DNA of 64,000 nucleotides from Rothia nasimurium (GCF_928391935.1 NZ_CAKMTD010000002.1:228158-292157), one strand, 5' to 3'; positions 34,537 through 44,508 are shown, counted from the stretch's first letter. A program made the numbers and translations. The notes: generated by a model not told the origin, from the sequence alone.

Positions 34537-34729
34537 GGATTCCCTACTGTTTGTGTTTACATCAGACCAAATCCAACCTTAGATTGAAGGTTGAGACTTG
34601 GAATAAACCTATCTATCAATCAATGAAAGATTACCAAGTACGCGGGGCTATTGTCGCCCCGGTTTGAGAAATGGACTTATATTTTCAGGAAAATACCGGA
34701 AAACTAGAAAGTTCTACTTCAAGTTGAAA
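34537..34729 (-). promoter_or_regulatory. ftsZ leader with two hairpins
   Basis: The AT-rich gap between ftsQ and ftsZ holds a GGGGC/GCCCC-based hairpin (34643-34648 with 34656-34661) and, nearer the start, CAACCTT-AGATTG-AAGGTTG (34574-34593). TTGATTGATAGATAG-like AT-rich stretches could hold promoters. This suggests ftsZ transcription partly independent of the upstream dcw genes, as is known in other actinobacteria. Confidence 0.45.
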
Positions 34730-35644
34730 CTACTTGACTGTTGGAACCAGAGGACTTGAAACATCATAGGTTTCTACAGCCTGCTGGGAACCAACAGAGT
34801 CCATAAGCTGAACCAATACTTTAGCTTTAAGGTCGCTTTGGTCGGGTGTCCCCCAGATGACCTTAGTGCCATCAGTCATAGTCAAGGCAATACTAGAGGC
34901 CGAACTCGCCTCAGCCTTCGCAACCTGGCTCAAGATAGAACCAGGAAGGTGGGTCAGCACCCCGGTCACCGTCGCAAAAGCAGTGGTCTGAACGATGTCC
35001 ATGCCACCTGCAACCAGGGGAACACCGGCGGCCTCAGGCGAGGCTGCCCGGCCCAGAATCGCCCCGTCATGATCTACCAGGACGTACTTGCCGTCCTGCT
35101 CAACTACAGCCACCGGCACCCGTTCGTGGAGCTTCACCACAAGATCGTGGGGAGGATGTGCTTCCAGGCTGATACCGTACAGCAGCTCTTCGTTGCCCAC
35201 AATCTGGGCAACATCAGACTCAGTGATACGGGTCAGGGGGATACCTTCTAGCTGCCGGAGCTCCTTCTCCAGGGAGGGCTGGTCCAGAAGGTGCGCCCCC
35301 TCCACCGTGATGGTCCGGGTAGCCAGCAGGGGCGAATAAAAGACAACACCCACGAAGAGGGCAACAAACAGCAGGGCACCGAGACTGGCGTATCCAATCT
35401 TCTTCCAAGCACTCCCCCGACGCGGGCGCAAGGGGATCGGTGCGTTCTCCACCCTCGCACTGGCGTCCGCGTCTACGTCCTCGGCAGCGGCGTGAGCCTG
35501 CTGCCACTGGGCGAAGCGGCTGTTAGCCCGGATATCCACCAGGTTATCTTCCCGGCTATCCAGCTGGGAGACCTTGGAGGAGTTAAGACGGACCTTCGGC
35601 TTTTTCCGCTGGACGGGCTCGCCTGCCTGGTTCTCTTCGGCCAC
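34730..35644 (-). CDS. ftsQ: Cell division protein FtsQ
   Basis: A bitopic septal protein of 304 residues. It has a basic cytosolic N-terminus (RKKPKVRLNSSKVSQLD), one membrane helix (YASLGALLFVALFVGVVFYS), then the POTRA domain (TRTITVEGAHLLDQPSLEK ... LEGIPLTRI) and the FtsQ/DivIB domain (LVVKLHERVPVAVVEQDG). The GTG start shares one base with the murC stop (TAGTG), so the genes are translationally coupled. Confidence 0.93.
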   Translation of the reverse strand: MAEENQAGEPVQRKKPKVRLNSSKVSQLDSREDNLVDIRANSRFAQWQQAHAAAEDVDADASARVENAPIPLRPRRGSAWKKIGYASLGALLFVALFVGVVFYSPLLATRTITVEGAHLLDQPSLEKELRQLEGIPLTRITESDVAQIVGNEELLYGISLEAHPPHDLVVKLHERVPVAVVEQDGKYVLVDHDGAILGRAASPEAAGVPLVAGGMDIVQTTAFATVTGVLTHLPGSILSQVAKAEASSASSIALTMTDGTKVIWGTPDQSDLKAKVLVQLMDSVGSQQAVETYDVSSPLVPTVK

Positions 35645-37134
35645 TAGTTGCCAGCACTCTCTTTGGCAGCCAAACCTTCAACCAGCTGGGCCCCCAGGGC
35701 GGTAACGTCGCCAGCACCCACGGTCATAATGATGTCACCCGGCAGGGCTGAATCAATCACAGCGGCCATAGCCTCAGTCGTGGAGGGGGCATAGTGAACC
35801 TCCGAGTAACCGGCCTCAGTGATCAGATGGCTGGTGACCCCTTCCATGGGCAGTTCCCGGGCAGGGTAAATATCCAGCACATACGACCGGTCTGCCTGGG
35901 ACAGGGACTGGGCAAATTCAGCGGCAAATTCCTTGGTGCGGGAGAACAGGTGGGGCTGGAAAATCACATACAGGTTGTGGCCTGCAGCGACCGTTCGACC
36001 GGTTTCAAGCGCCCGGTGGACCTCGGTGGGATGGTGGGCGTAGTCGTCAAAAACCTTGACCCCGGCAGCCTCCCCGCGCAAGGTGAAGCGGCGGTCAGTA
36101 CCAGAGAAACGGCCAAGGGCGGCCACGGCTTCCTCAGGAGTTACCCCCGCAATGAGGGCGCAAATGAAGGACGCCGTCGCGTTCAGCTGGTTATGGATAC
36201 CCGGCACAGGCAGGGTCAGGGTGATATGCCCCTGGTGGCGCTCTCCCCCAACGGTAAAGTCCCACACCAGGTTTGAAGAGCAATCAGTGCCCTCAGAGGT
36301 GATACCCGTCAGCTGGACCATAGCTGAATCGCCCTCACCGTAGGTCACCACCTGGATGCCAGCGTCCAGGGCCCGGGCAGCAAGGTCAGCAGACCCCTGG
36401 TCATCTGAGCAGGTTACAAAGACGCCGCCAGGTGCCATAGATGAAATAAACCGGTTGAAGGCTTCAAAGACTCGTTCCGGGGTTCCATAGAAGTCCAGGT
36501 GATCCGGCTCGGCATTGGTAATCACCGCAATTTCAGGACGGTAACGCACAAAGGAGCCATCAGATTCATCCGCTTCAGCCACAAACCAGGATTCTGGCTC
36601 TGCAGCCCCCAGGTAGGCGTTGGTGTTATACCCGGCAATGGTTGACCCCACAGCAAATGAAGGAGCCAGGCCCAGGCCGTCCAGCATCACAGAAATCATG
36701 GAGCTGGTAGTGGTCTTCCCGTGGGTGCCAGCAACAGCAATCACCTTAGAATCCCGCATGGTAGCGGCCAGAGCCTCAGAGCGGTGCAGAACCGTCAGGC
36801 CCTGAGCCCGGGCAGCAGCCAGCTCCGGGTTCTCTTCCTTAATGGCGGTCGATACCACCACGGTATCCACACCCTCAATATTTTCTGCGCTCTGGGGTAC
36901 CGAAATTTTTGCCCCCAACTGGCGCAGGGCGTCCAGGGCGGCACTCTCAGCCTGGTCAGAGCCGCTGACGGTCATACCGGCAGCCAGCATCAGCCGGGCA
37001 ATAGCCGACATACCGGCACCACCGATACCCACAAAGTGCACGGCCCCCAACTGATCCAGGGCAGGACGCTCGGGGAAAGGAGGGTTCAAGGGTGCGGGAA
37101 GATCAATTGAAAGATCCATCATTGAGGTGCTCAT
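35644..37134 (-). CDS. murC: UDP-N-acetylmuramate-L-alanine ligase
   Basis: Adds L-Ala to UDP-MurNAc, the first peptide step of peptidoglycan synthesis. The 496-residue product has a Rossmann-like N-domain (VHFVGIGGAGMSAIARLML), the ATP loop VAGTHGKTTTSSM, and the Mur central and C-terminal motifs (ITNAEPDHLDFYG, DDYAHHPTEV). The start overlaps the murG stop by 4 nt. The order murC-ftsQ-ftsZ is conserved. Confidence 0.97.
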   Translation of the reverse strand: MSTSMMDLSIDLPAPLNPPFPERPALDQLGAVHFVGIGGAGMSAIARLMLAAGMTVSGSDQAESAALDALRQLGAKISVPQSAENIEGVDTVVVSTAIKEENPELAAARAQGLTVLHRSEALAATMRDSKVIAVAGTHGKTTTSSMISVMLDGLGLAPSFAVGSTIAGYNTNAYLGAAEPESWFVAEADESDGSFVRYRPEIAVITNAEPDHLDFYGTPERVFEAFNRFISSMAPGGVFVTCSDDQGSADLAARALDAGIQVVTYGEGDSAMVQLTGITSEGTDCSSNLVWDFTVGGERHQGHITLTLPVPGIHNQLNATASFICALIAGVTPEEAVAALGRFSGTDRRFTLRGEAAGVKVFDDYAHHPTEVHRALETGRTVAAGHNLYVIFQPHLFSRTKEFAAEFAQSLSQADRSYVLDIYPARELPMEGVTSHLITEAGYSEVHYAPSTTEAMAAVIDSALPGDIIMTVGAGDVTALGAQLVEGLAAKESAGN

Positions 37135-38228
37135 GCTCGGGCCGCCTTCAAAATTTCATCTGCCATTACATACGCGGCATCGCGGATACCGTGCTGGTAG
37201 GACTTTTCTGCCATCTCGGAAAGTTTAGAAGAATCAGCCAGAAGGGCCGGAACATTAGCCCGGTACCAGTCGGCTGTAAAGTCAGAATCCTTCACCAGGA
37301 TCCCTGCCCCAGCTGCAACCAGGGAAGAAGCATTCAACGCCTGCTCACCGTTACCAACGGGCAGGGGGACAAAAATTGCGGGAATACCGACAGCCGCAAC
37401 TTCGCTGACGGTAGCGGCACCAGAACGCACCACCATCAGGTCAGCGGCCGCGTAGACGTCCTCCATGGAGGTAATAAACTCAACCTGCTTGTAGCCAGCC
37501 GCCTGACGGAGCTGACCGTCAGCGTCCTTAAGGGCCTTATCGCGCCCGGTGATGTGAAGCATCTGATACCCGGCAGCCGCGATCTCATCAATAATCTCAG
37601 CCACAGCAGTATTCATGCTCAGGGCCCCCAAGGACCCTCCGGTGACAACGACCGTCGGCTTGTCGACGTCCAGCCCCAACCGGGTTCTGGCAGCTTCCTG
37701 CTCTGCTGCCCGGTCGAGGGTAGCAATGTTCTGGCGCATCGGCATACCCACCGTACGGGCCCCCGGAAGCGGGGTCTCAGGGAAGGCCGTGGCCACTAGC
37801 GCAGCCTTCTTGGCACCCACCTTATTCGCCAGACCAGGCTTAGCGTTGGCCTCATGAATAATCACGGGAACAGCCAGCTTATTCGCTGCAAGGTACATGG
37901 GAGTGCAGACATAGCCACCAACTCCCACCACAACGTCCGCGCCAACCTCCGTCAGGATCTCCTGGGCCTGCTTGACCGAACGGGCAAAGGCCAGGGGGAA
38001 CTTCAGGGCAGCCATATTCGGACGGCGGGGGAAGGGAACCCGAGGGATAAAAGCGATCTTGTACCCTGCTTCAGGAATCAGACGGGCTTCCATGCCGTCC
38101 TCGGTGCCCACAGTCACGATTGAAGCCTCAGGCTTCCGATCCTGAATGGCTCGCGCCATGGCCAGCATCGGGTTGATATGCCCGGCCGTGCCACCGCCAG
38201 CGAGCACGATAGTCGGTGCCTCAGTCAT
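37131..38228 (-). CDS. murG: Lipid II synthase MurG
   Basis: Membrane-associated GT28 transferase that adds GlcNAc to lipid I. The 365-residue product has the G-loops IVLAGGGTAGHINPMLAMA and VVGVGGYVCTPMYLAA. It also has HEANAKPGLANKVGA, VVTGGSLGALSMN, and the donor-binding segment VRSGAATVSEVAAVGIPAIFVPLP. It overlaps murC by 4 nt. Confidence 0.97.
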   Translation of the reverse strand: MTEAPTIVLAGGGTAGHINPMLAMARAIQDRKPEASIVTVGTEDGMEARLIPEAGYKIAFIPRVPFPRRPNMAALKFPLAFARSVKQAQEILTEVGADVVVGVGGYVCTPMYLAANKLAVPVIIHEANAKPGLANKVGAKKAALVATAFPETPLPGARTVGMPMRQNIATLDRAAEQEAARTRLGLDVDKPTVVVTGGSLGALSMNTAVAEIIDEIAAAGYQMLHITGRDKALKDADGQLRQAAGYKQVEFITSMEDVYAAADLMVVRSGAATVSEVAAVGIPAIFVPLPVGNGEQALNASSLVAAGAGILVKDSDFTADWYRANVPALLADSSKLSEMAEKSYQHGIRDAAYVMADEILKAARA

Positions 38229-38318
38229 AAGTATTCACTCCCTCGGGGTATAGGTGCCCCTTCATTTTAGCCGGGGTTGGGGCTGAGCACACATTATCCC
38301 CTGGTTCAGTGAGCCTTC

Positions 38319-40088
38319 TTACCCCTGACGGTCGGTAGGTAGTTGCCGGGCCTTCCGGATGGTCCGCAGGCCAGCAGGGACCCGACGTTCAGCGGGGGCA
38401 GCAGGGCCTTCAGGACGCGCCACCGGGGTAGCGGGAGCCTGCTGGGCCGGGGTTTTCCCGGCCTTCTGGGAGGACTGCTGCTGGTAGGCCTGTTGGGCTT
38501 GCTGCACCTGGGCGGACGGCCTAGCCCCACTCACCGAACTGGATCGCCGCGCCTTGGCCGCTTCAACACTTTCAGTAGGCGTGGGCACCTGGGAGCGACG
38601 GACAGTAGCAGAACTAGGACGGGTATGGGCCGCTGAAGCCCGAACCGGCCGGGGCGAAGCCGTCCGGGGCTGCCGGTTATCCCTACCATCGACCAGCTGG
38701 TGGAAGCTGCTCATCAGTTTATCCAGGGTCCACCCGGCACCATCAGGGTCCCGGTTAATGACAGCCTGCTCGGCCTCAGCGAACTCTGCGATCCGCTGAC
38801 GGCGGGCCTTATCCCTAGCGTCCTTGGCGTTGAGGGGGGCACCGCTCTCCCCCATAATCGGGTTCAGCGGGGTCTGGCGGGCAAAGGCAATCAGGATGCC
38901 CAGGCCCGCGAGAGAAGCAACCAGGGAAGAACCACCGGCAGAAATGAAGGGCAGGGGAACACCGATCACGGGCAAAATCCCCACCACCATACCGATGTTC
39001 ATCAGGGCCTGGCCGGTAATCCAGGCGATCAAGCCTAAGGTTGCGTAGCGGATGAAGAGGTCAGATGACCGGAGCATAATCCGGATAGAGCAGTAAATAA
39101 GGGTCGCGTAGAGAACCAGCACAGCCAGGCCCCCCACCATGCCCAGCTCTTCACCAATCACAGCAAAAATGTAGTCGTTGTGGGCCTCAGCCAGGTAGTT
39201 GTACTTCTGCCGGGACTGGCCCAACCCGACACCCCAGAAACCGCCGGTAGCCAGGGCTGCCAGACCTGAATTAGCCTGGTCACACGAAGCCTCAACACAT
39301 TCCTTCCAGAACAGGAAGGTATTGAGGATACGCTCAAGTCGATTGGAACTCATGATCACAAGAACCAGCCCGGCCAAGGCCGCGAGGCCCATCACCGATA
39401 TCACCAGTTCCCTGGCGGGTTTGGCCGCAAGAAAAATAGCGGCGAAGAAGATACCGTACACCAACACGGTACCTGCATCGTGACCAGCCAGAATCAGAGC
39501 AATCACCAGGCCAAAACCCAAGATAGCGGGCATCAGGCCCTTATACATATTCTGGGCCGGGGTGCCGCCGTCCAGCCGTCCCTGCCGGGAATAGACTGAG
39601 GCCAACCAGAGAATCATGATGGGCTTGACGAATTCAGAGGGCTGAATGGAATAGCCACCGGGCAGGGGCAGCCAGTTCCGGTTACCCTTGATGTTTTCGC
39701 CCAGGAAAATCACCGCAGTCAGCAGGATAACCCCAAACCCTAGCAGAACCGTCAGCGTCAGGGGCCTGCGATACCAGGCCACCGGCACCAGGTACCCCAC
39801 CACCAGCATGAGGACGAAACCGGCCACCCCAAAAATGGTCTGAGACTTGGCCTGGCCGAAGGGGCTGGCACCCAACGAAATCTGTTCAACGCTGGACGCT
39901 GAGAGCACCATCATGATGCCGAAAAGAGTCAGTAGTAGAGCCGTTGCGGTGAGCACAATCGGCACGTCTGTGAGCACCATGGTACTCAGACGAATCTGGG
40001 CATCTTCCCATGTGTGAACCAGCCACTTCCAGCCCCGGCGGATACGGCCGGGCTGACGTCGGGAATCTGATGATTGGGCAACGCTCAT
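38319..40088 (-). CDS. ftsW: Septal peptidoglycan polymerase FtsW
   Basis: SEDS-family glycosyltransferase partnering with FtsI. The 589-residue product has about ten membrane helices over residues 38-420. Conserved FtsW stretches include SIQPSEFVKPIMILWLAS, AEAHNDYIFAVIGEELGM (with the catalytic-region Asp) and PVIGVPLPFISAGGSSL. It carries a long cytosolic C-tail of about 165 residues, rich in Gln, Ala, Ser, Pro and Arg (QVQQAQQAYQQQSSQKAGK), longer than most. Such tails bind FtsZ in mycobacteria. Confidence 0.96.
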   Translation of the reverse strand: MSVAQSSDSRRQPGRIRRGWKWLVHTWEDAQIRLSTMVLTDVPIVLTATALLLTLFGIMMVLSASSVEQISLGASPFGQAKSQTIFGVAGFVLMLVVGYLVPVAWYRRPLTLTVLLGFGVILLTAVIFLGENIKGNRNWLPLPGGYSIQPSEFVKPIMILWLASVYSRQGRLDGGTPAQNMYKGLMPAILGFGLVIALILAGHDAGTVLVYGIFFAAIFLAAKPARELVISVMGLAALAGLVLVIMSSNRLERILNTFLFWKECVEASCDQANSGLAALATGGFWGVGLGQSRQKYNYLAEAHNDYIFAVIGEELGMVGGLAVLVLYATLIYCSIRIMLRSSDLFIRYATLGLIAWITGQALMNIGMVVGILPVIGVPLPFISAGGSSLVASLAGLGILIAFARQTPLNPIMGESGAPLNAKDARDKARRQRIAEFAEAEQAVINRDPDGAGWTLDKLMSSFHQLVDGRDNRQPRTASPRPVRASAAHTRPSSATVRRSQVPTPTESVEAAKARRSSSVSGARPSAQVQQAQQAYQQQSSQKAGKTPAQQAPATPVARPEGPAAPAERRVPAGLRTIRKARQLPTDRQG

Positions 40089-40179
40089 GGGCTCTGTTCT
40101 CTTCTCTACGGGGTTGGTCTTCGTGGGTGAGGACGGGGTCGCCCCGGGACGGTGTTGAACGGTGGGTCGTCAGTTGCAG

Positions 40180-40213
40180 GAGGGGAAACCAGCTCTAGCA
40201 CTGATTTCCCCTC
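40180..40213 (-). terminator. Hairpin between murD and ftsW
   Basis: Arms GAGGGGAAA (40180-40188) and TTTCCCCTC (40205-40213) with a 16-nt loop, in the 135-nt gap between murD and ftsW. It may act as an attenuator or processing site inside the operon. Confidence 0.5.
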
Positions 40214-40223
40214 TCGGTTCACA

Positions 40224-41759
40224 TTATGAATTGAGCTGATTGACCAGGTCGGTGACAGCGTCAATGAAGGAGTTGCCTCGATCTGCGTAAGAGACGAACT
40301 GGTCCATGGACGCTGCGGCCGGGGCCATCAGCACAGTGTCGTTTTGCTCGGATAGCTCATGGGCCTTGGCAATCGCCAGTTTCATGACGGCCCGTCCGTC
40401 CGTTTTATCAGCCAGGAGGGCACTTTCGGTGATGTTGTGGACCGGAACCTCAGGGGCGTGCTCTGCCAAAGCTGAGATGAGGGCGTCCGTGTCAGTGCCG
40501 ATCACCACGACGGCCTTGAGGCGGCTCTTGTGCTCCAGCACCAGCTCGTCGTAGGTCACGCCCTTGGAGAGGCCACCTGCTACCCAAATGACGGGGTTGA
40601 AGGAGGCCAGGGAGGCGTTGGCCGCGTGCGGGTTGGTGGCCTTGGAGTCATTGACCCACAGGACACCGTGGGTGTTGGCTACCAGCTGGATCCGGTGGGC
40701 TCCGGGCTCATAGTTCTGCAGGCCAGCTTTGACGTCTTCAGGGGAAATCCCGGCGGCCCGGGTCAGGGCCGCTGCCACCAGGGCGTTTTCGACGGTGTGC
40801 TTGGTCGGCAACTGGCCGGTGTCAGCCACCTCAGCCAGTTCCAGGGCCTGGTTGCGGCGGTCGTCCAGGAAGGCCCGATCGACCAGCAGACCATCAATCA
40901 CACCAACCATGGACAGGGAGGGGGTATCTGCCCAGAAGCCAATGGCCCGGGCCCCCTCGACCACGTCAGCCTCCTCGACCATACGGACGATCTCGGGCTG
41001 GTTCGCGTTGAAGATGCAGGCAACCTGGGTGTGCTCGTAAATCCGGGCCTTATCGGCCAGGTAGTTCTCGTAGCCCTCGTGCCAGTCCACGTGATCTTCT
41101 GCCACGTTCAGGACAACAGAAGCCAGGGGGGACATGGAGTAGGTCCAGTGCAGCTGGAAGCTGGAGAGTTCAACAGCGAAGAAGTCGTAGTCCACCGGGT
41201 CGCGCAGGGCGTCCAGAATGGGGGTGCCGACGTTGCCAACCGCCAGGGCCTTATGGCCAGCAGTTTGCAGGATGGATTCGGTCATGCCCACGGTAGTGGT
41301 CTTGCCGTTCGTGCCGGTAATGGCCAGCCAGGGGGCGACCTTGCGTCCCTCACGTTCCCTCAGGCGCCAGGCCAGTTCAACGTCGCCCCAAATCTGAATC
41401 TTCTGGGCAACAGCATCAGCCAGAATCCCCAGGGTGGGGGGCAGGCCAGGTGAGGTCACCACCAGGTCGGCTGGCTCGCCGTCCACCAGGGGCAGGGAGT
41501 CCATGGCGCCGGGGCCCAAAACAGAACCGGCAGCACCCACAATCTTCAGGGTGTCAGCCTTACCCCGGGTGGCCTCAGAGTCTGAGCCATCCACCACGAT
41601 CACGCGGGCACCCAGCTCAATTAGGGTGTCAGCGGCCGAGAAACCAGAAATACCCAAACCTGCGACAACTACCCGCAGGCCAGCCCAGTCAGACTCCCAG
41701 CGAGTCAGCTTTTCCAGGCGCTCGTAGCCGTAGACGGGATTAGCGTTTGTAGCCTGCAT
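40224..41759 (-). CDS. murD: UDP-N-acetylmuramoyl-alanine-D-glutamate ligase
   Basis: Adds D-Glu to UDP-MurNAc-L-Ala. The 511-residue product has the N-domain VVVAGLGISGFSAADTLIEL, the ATP loop AITGTNGKTTTVGM, FQLHWTYSMSPLASVVLNVA, and the C-domain NDSKATNPHAANASLASF with WVAGGLSKGVTYDEL. The start overlaps the mraY stop by 1 nt. It is longer than E. coli MurD (438) because of an extended N-terminus and loops, as in other actinobacteria. Confidence 0.97.
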   Translation of the reverse strand: MQATNANPVYGYERLEKLTRWESDWAGLRVVVAGLGISGFSAADTLIELGARVIVVDGSDSEATRGKADTLKIVGAAGSVLGPGAMDSLPLVDGEPADLVVTSPGLPPTLGILADAVAQKIQIWGDVELAWRLREREGRKVAPWLAITGTNGKTTTVGMTESILQTAGHKALAVGNVGTPILDALRDPVDYDFFAVELSSFQLHWTYSMSPLASVVLNVAEDHVDWHEGYENYLADKARIYEHTQVACIFNANQPEIVRMVEEADVVEGARAIGFWADTPSLSMVGVIDGLLVDRAFLDDRRNQALELAEVADTGQLPTKHTVENALVAAALTRAAGISPEDVKAGLQNYEPGAHRIQLVANTHGVLWVNDSKATNPHAANASLASFNPVIWVAGGLSKGVTYDELVLEHKSRLKAVVVIGTDTDALISALAEHAPEVPVHNITESALLADKTDGRAVMKLAIAKAHELSEQNDTVLMAPAAASMDQFVSYADRGNSFIDAVTDLVNQLNS

Positions 41760-42877
41760 TAGAGGGCACCTCCAGTTGCCAGGAGCCAGTCGCCGTAGAA
41801 GAGACCAAGGGCTACAGCCACGAACAGGCCAGCAACAATCCAGAAGCGGACTACAACGTTGACTTCGGTCCAGCCCTTCAACTCAAAATGGTGCTGCAAG
41901 GGAGCCATACGGAAGATTCGCTTGCCACCGCTCATCTTGAAGTACCCAACCTGGATGATGACAGACAGGGCAATCATCACAAAGAGGCCGGCGATGATGG
42001 GCAGCAGCAGCTCGGTGCGGGTCAAGATAGCGAAGGCCGCCAGGGCACCACCCAGACCCAAAGACCCGGTATCCCCCATGAAAATAGTCGCAGGCGAGGT
42101 GTTCCACCAGAGGAAACCAATCAGGGCACCAATCAGGGAAGCCGCCAGCATAGCCATCTGGTCAGGGGCAGGAGTGTCGTAGCAAATTGCTTGAACAGTG
42201 GAAGGATCGCACAGGTGCATGTTCTGCCACATGGAAATCAGCAGGTAACCACTGAAGACCATAATGGCAGCACCGGTTGCCAGACCATCCAGGCCGTCGG
42301 TCAGGTTCACGGCATTAGTGGTTGCTGTTGCAATCAGGTTTGCCCACAAAATAAACAGGATCGCGCCCACAACCGGCCCTGCAAAAGCCAAATCCAGCCA
42401 GGAAATATCGCGGGTGAAGGAGAGCTTCATGCTAGCGGGAGCCCACCCGTTATCGTCCTTAAGGAATACCGCGCCCAGGGCAAAGAGGGAACCGATGAGG
42501 CCCTGAAGAATAATCTTTCCCTTAGGGGTCAGGCCCTCGTTCTGCCTCTTCCAAATTTTGGAGAAGTCATCAATAAACCCGACACCGGCCATCCCCAACA
42601 TGAGGAACATAGCCAGCAGCACCGAGGCTGAGGGAACGCCGCTCGCACCGGTGACAAGGGAAGTCAGGGCAAGAGCCACGAAGAAGCCCGCGACGGTAGC
42701 TGCCATCATCATGACGCCGCCCATGGTGGGGGTGCCCCGCTTGACCTGGTGGGAGGTCGGGCCATCCTCACGAATGAACTGGCCAAATTGCTGTTTGACC
42801 AGCCATTTTGTGTAGAGCGGGGTGCCGCTGATCGAAATGATCAGGCCAAAAGCTGCAGCCAACAGGATTGAAATCAT
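41759..42877 (-). CDS. mraY: Phospho-MurNAc-pentapeptide transferase (lipid I synthase)
   Basis: Transfers phospho-MurNAc-pentapeptide to undecaprenyl phosphate at the membrane. The 372-residue product has ten predicted membrane helices and the MraY motifs: RGTPTMGGVMMMAA, FIDDFSKIWKRQNEGL (Asp pair), TDGLDGLATGAA with NAVNL, FMGDTGSLGLGGALAA and APLQHHFELKGW (HHFE). 21 nt downstream of murF. Confidence 0.98.
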   Translation of the reverse strand: MISILLAAAFGLIISISGTPLYTKWLVKQQFGQFIREDGPTSHQVKRGTPTMGGVMMMAATVAGFFVALALTSLVTGASGVPSASVLLAMFLMLGMAGVGFIDDFSKIWKRQNEGLTPKGKIILQGLIGSLFALGAVFLKDDNGWAPASMKLSFTRDISWLDLAFAGPVVGAILFILWANLIATATTNAVNLTDGLDGLATGAAIMVFSGYLLISMWQNMHLCDPSTVQAICYDTPAPDQMAMLAASLIGALIGFLWWNTSPATIFMGDTGSLGLGGALAAFAILTRTELLLPIIAGLFVMIALSVIIQVGYFKMSGGKRIFRMAPLQHHFELKGWTEVNVVVRFWIVAGLFVAVALGLFYGDWLLATGGAL

Positions 42878-42898
42878 GTGGTGTCTTTGCCTTCCCTC

Positions 42899-44494
42899 TT
42901 ATGCGTTGGTGGGAGTTTGGGAATCGGTGCCGGTTTCAGCGCCACTAGTTGAGTTTAGCGCCTGAACAAAGTCTCCGGCGCTCAGCCAAGCGCCTGAATC
43001 GCTAGTTTGAGCGTCGCCGTCCGTGAGGTTTCCCTCATAGTCGGCAACCTGTTGGCCTAAAATTCCCAGGCCAGCACCGTTGGATGATTTGAAGAGCACA
43101 ATATCGCCCGGTTCGAGGGCGCCTTTGAGCAGCTCAAAGGCCTCGTCGGCAGTGGCAACCCAGGTCGCTTCGTTCCCCCAGGAGCCTTCCAGGTGGGCTG
43201 TGTTGTAGATGGGCTTGGCGATGTCGCCCACGGCAATCAACTTGGAGATGTTGAGGCGCACGGCCAGCTGGCCGATGCGGTCGTGTTCGGCCAGGGTCTG
43301 GTCACCTAGTTCCAGCATGGCCCCCAGGACGGCCCAGGTGCGGTTGGTGGAGGGCAGGCGCCCCAGCTGGGCTAGGGTTTGCAGGGCAGCCGTCATGGAT
43401 TCGGGGTTGGCGTTGTAGGCGTCGTTAATGACGGTGACGCCGTCGGCCCGGTCGGTGCGCTGCATACGCCACTTGGATGCTGCCCCGCTTCGAGACAGCT
43501 GGGTAACGATTGATTCTGGGGCAATACCCGCCTGGTAGGCGACGGTTGCAGCGGCCAGCAGGTTGTAGACGTGGTGTTCACCGATCAGCTGGGAGGCCAC
43601 CTCGAAGGTCTGCCCCTCGGGGAAGGTCAGGGTAAAGACAGGCTTGCCCTCGTCGTTGGTGGTCAGGTTGCTGGCGGAAATCCGGTTTTCGGCGACGCCG
43701 GGGTTGGCGGAGGTGGTGACCTCAGCCTCGCGGCCTTCAACCCCGAAGTAGGTGACGGGGGTAGAGGCCCGGTTAATCATGCGGCGGACGCGGTAGTCGT
43801 CGATATTGAGGCCCAGGCCCAGACGCACGCCTTCTGCCATTTCGCCCTTGGTGGCCTCAATGTTATCGACGCCCCCGAATTCACCGGCATGGGCAGTTCC
43901 GACCTTGAGGACGATGCCGTAGTCAGGCTGAATCATGTCGGTCAGGTACTTGATGTTGCCGACGCGGTCAGCCCCCATCTCAATGACCAGGTAGCGGGTA
44001 TCGTCCTCGGCCCGGAAAACGGTGAGGGGGACGCCTACCTCACCATTAAAGGATCCGATGGGGGCTACGGTCTTGCCTTCGGCCCCGAAGATGGAGGCCA
44101 GCAGGTCCTTGGTGGTGGTTTTACCAGCTGAGCCGGTGATACCAACGACGGTCACCTCCCCCTTCTCCCGCAGGCGGGCGACGATGTAGGCGGCGAGTCG
44201 TCCCATAGCCAGCACGACGTCATCAACCAGAACTGAGGGGTAAACCTGCCCTTCGGCGTCCTGAACCTCACGTTCAACTAGAGCTAGAGATGCACCGGCA
44301 TCAAAGGCCATAGGGATAAAACGATGACCGTCCGTTACCTCACCCGGCTTGGCCAGGAAGAGGCACCCCTTCCCCACTTCGCGGGAGTCAGTGGTAGCAG
44401 ACGTGCAGGTCAGGGCAGAAGCAGTCGCTTCATCAAGGCCCAGCAGGGTGCCAGAGGTGGCTTCTGCAATCTCTAAAGCTGAAAGTTCAATCAT
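42899..44494 (-). CDS. murF: UDP-N-acetylmuramoyl-tripeptide D-alanyl-D-alanine ligase
   Basis: Adds D-Ala-D-Ala to complete the UDP-MurNAc pentapeptide. The 531-residue product has the N-terminal uridine-binding domain (ATTDSREVGKGCLFLAKPGE), the ATP loop GITGSAGKTTTKDLL, VIEMGADRVGNIKYLT and the C-domain NDAYNANPESMTAALQTL. A Thr/Gly/Ser-rich C-tail of about 40 residues (GAETGTDSQTPTNA) extends beyond the usual end. It lies 14 nt after murE. Confidence 0.97.
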   Translation of the reverse strand: MIELSALEIAEATSGTLLGLDEATASALTCTSATTDSREVGKGCLFLAKPGEVTDGHRFIPMAFDAGASLALVEREVQDAEGQVYPSVLVDDVVLAMGRLAAYIVARLREKGEVTVVGITGSAGKTTTKDLLASIFGAEGKTVAPIGSFNGEVGVPLTVFRAEDDTRYLVIEMGADRVGNIKYLTDMIQPDYGIVLKVGTAHAGEFGGVDNIEATKGEMAEGVRLGLGLNIDDYRVRRMINRASTPVTYFGVEGREAEVTTSANPGVAENRISASNLTTNDEGKPVFTLTFPEGQTFEVASQLIGEHHVYNLLAAATVAYQAGIAPESIVTQLSRSGAASKWRMQRTDRADGVTVINDAYNANPESMTAALQTLAQLGRLPSTNRTWAVLGAMLELGDQTLAEHDRIGQLAVRLNISKLIAVGDIAKPIYNTAHLEGSWGNEATWVATADEAFELLKGALEPGDIVLFKSSNGAGLGILGQQVADYEGNLTDGDAQTSDSGAWLSAGDFVQALNSTSGAETGTDSQTPTNA

Positions 44495-44508
44495 AGGTTT
44501 ATCTTCGG

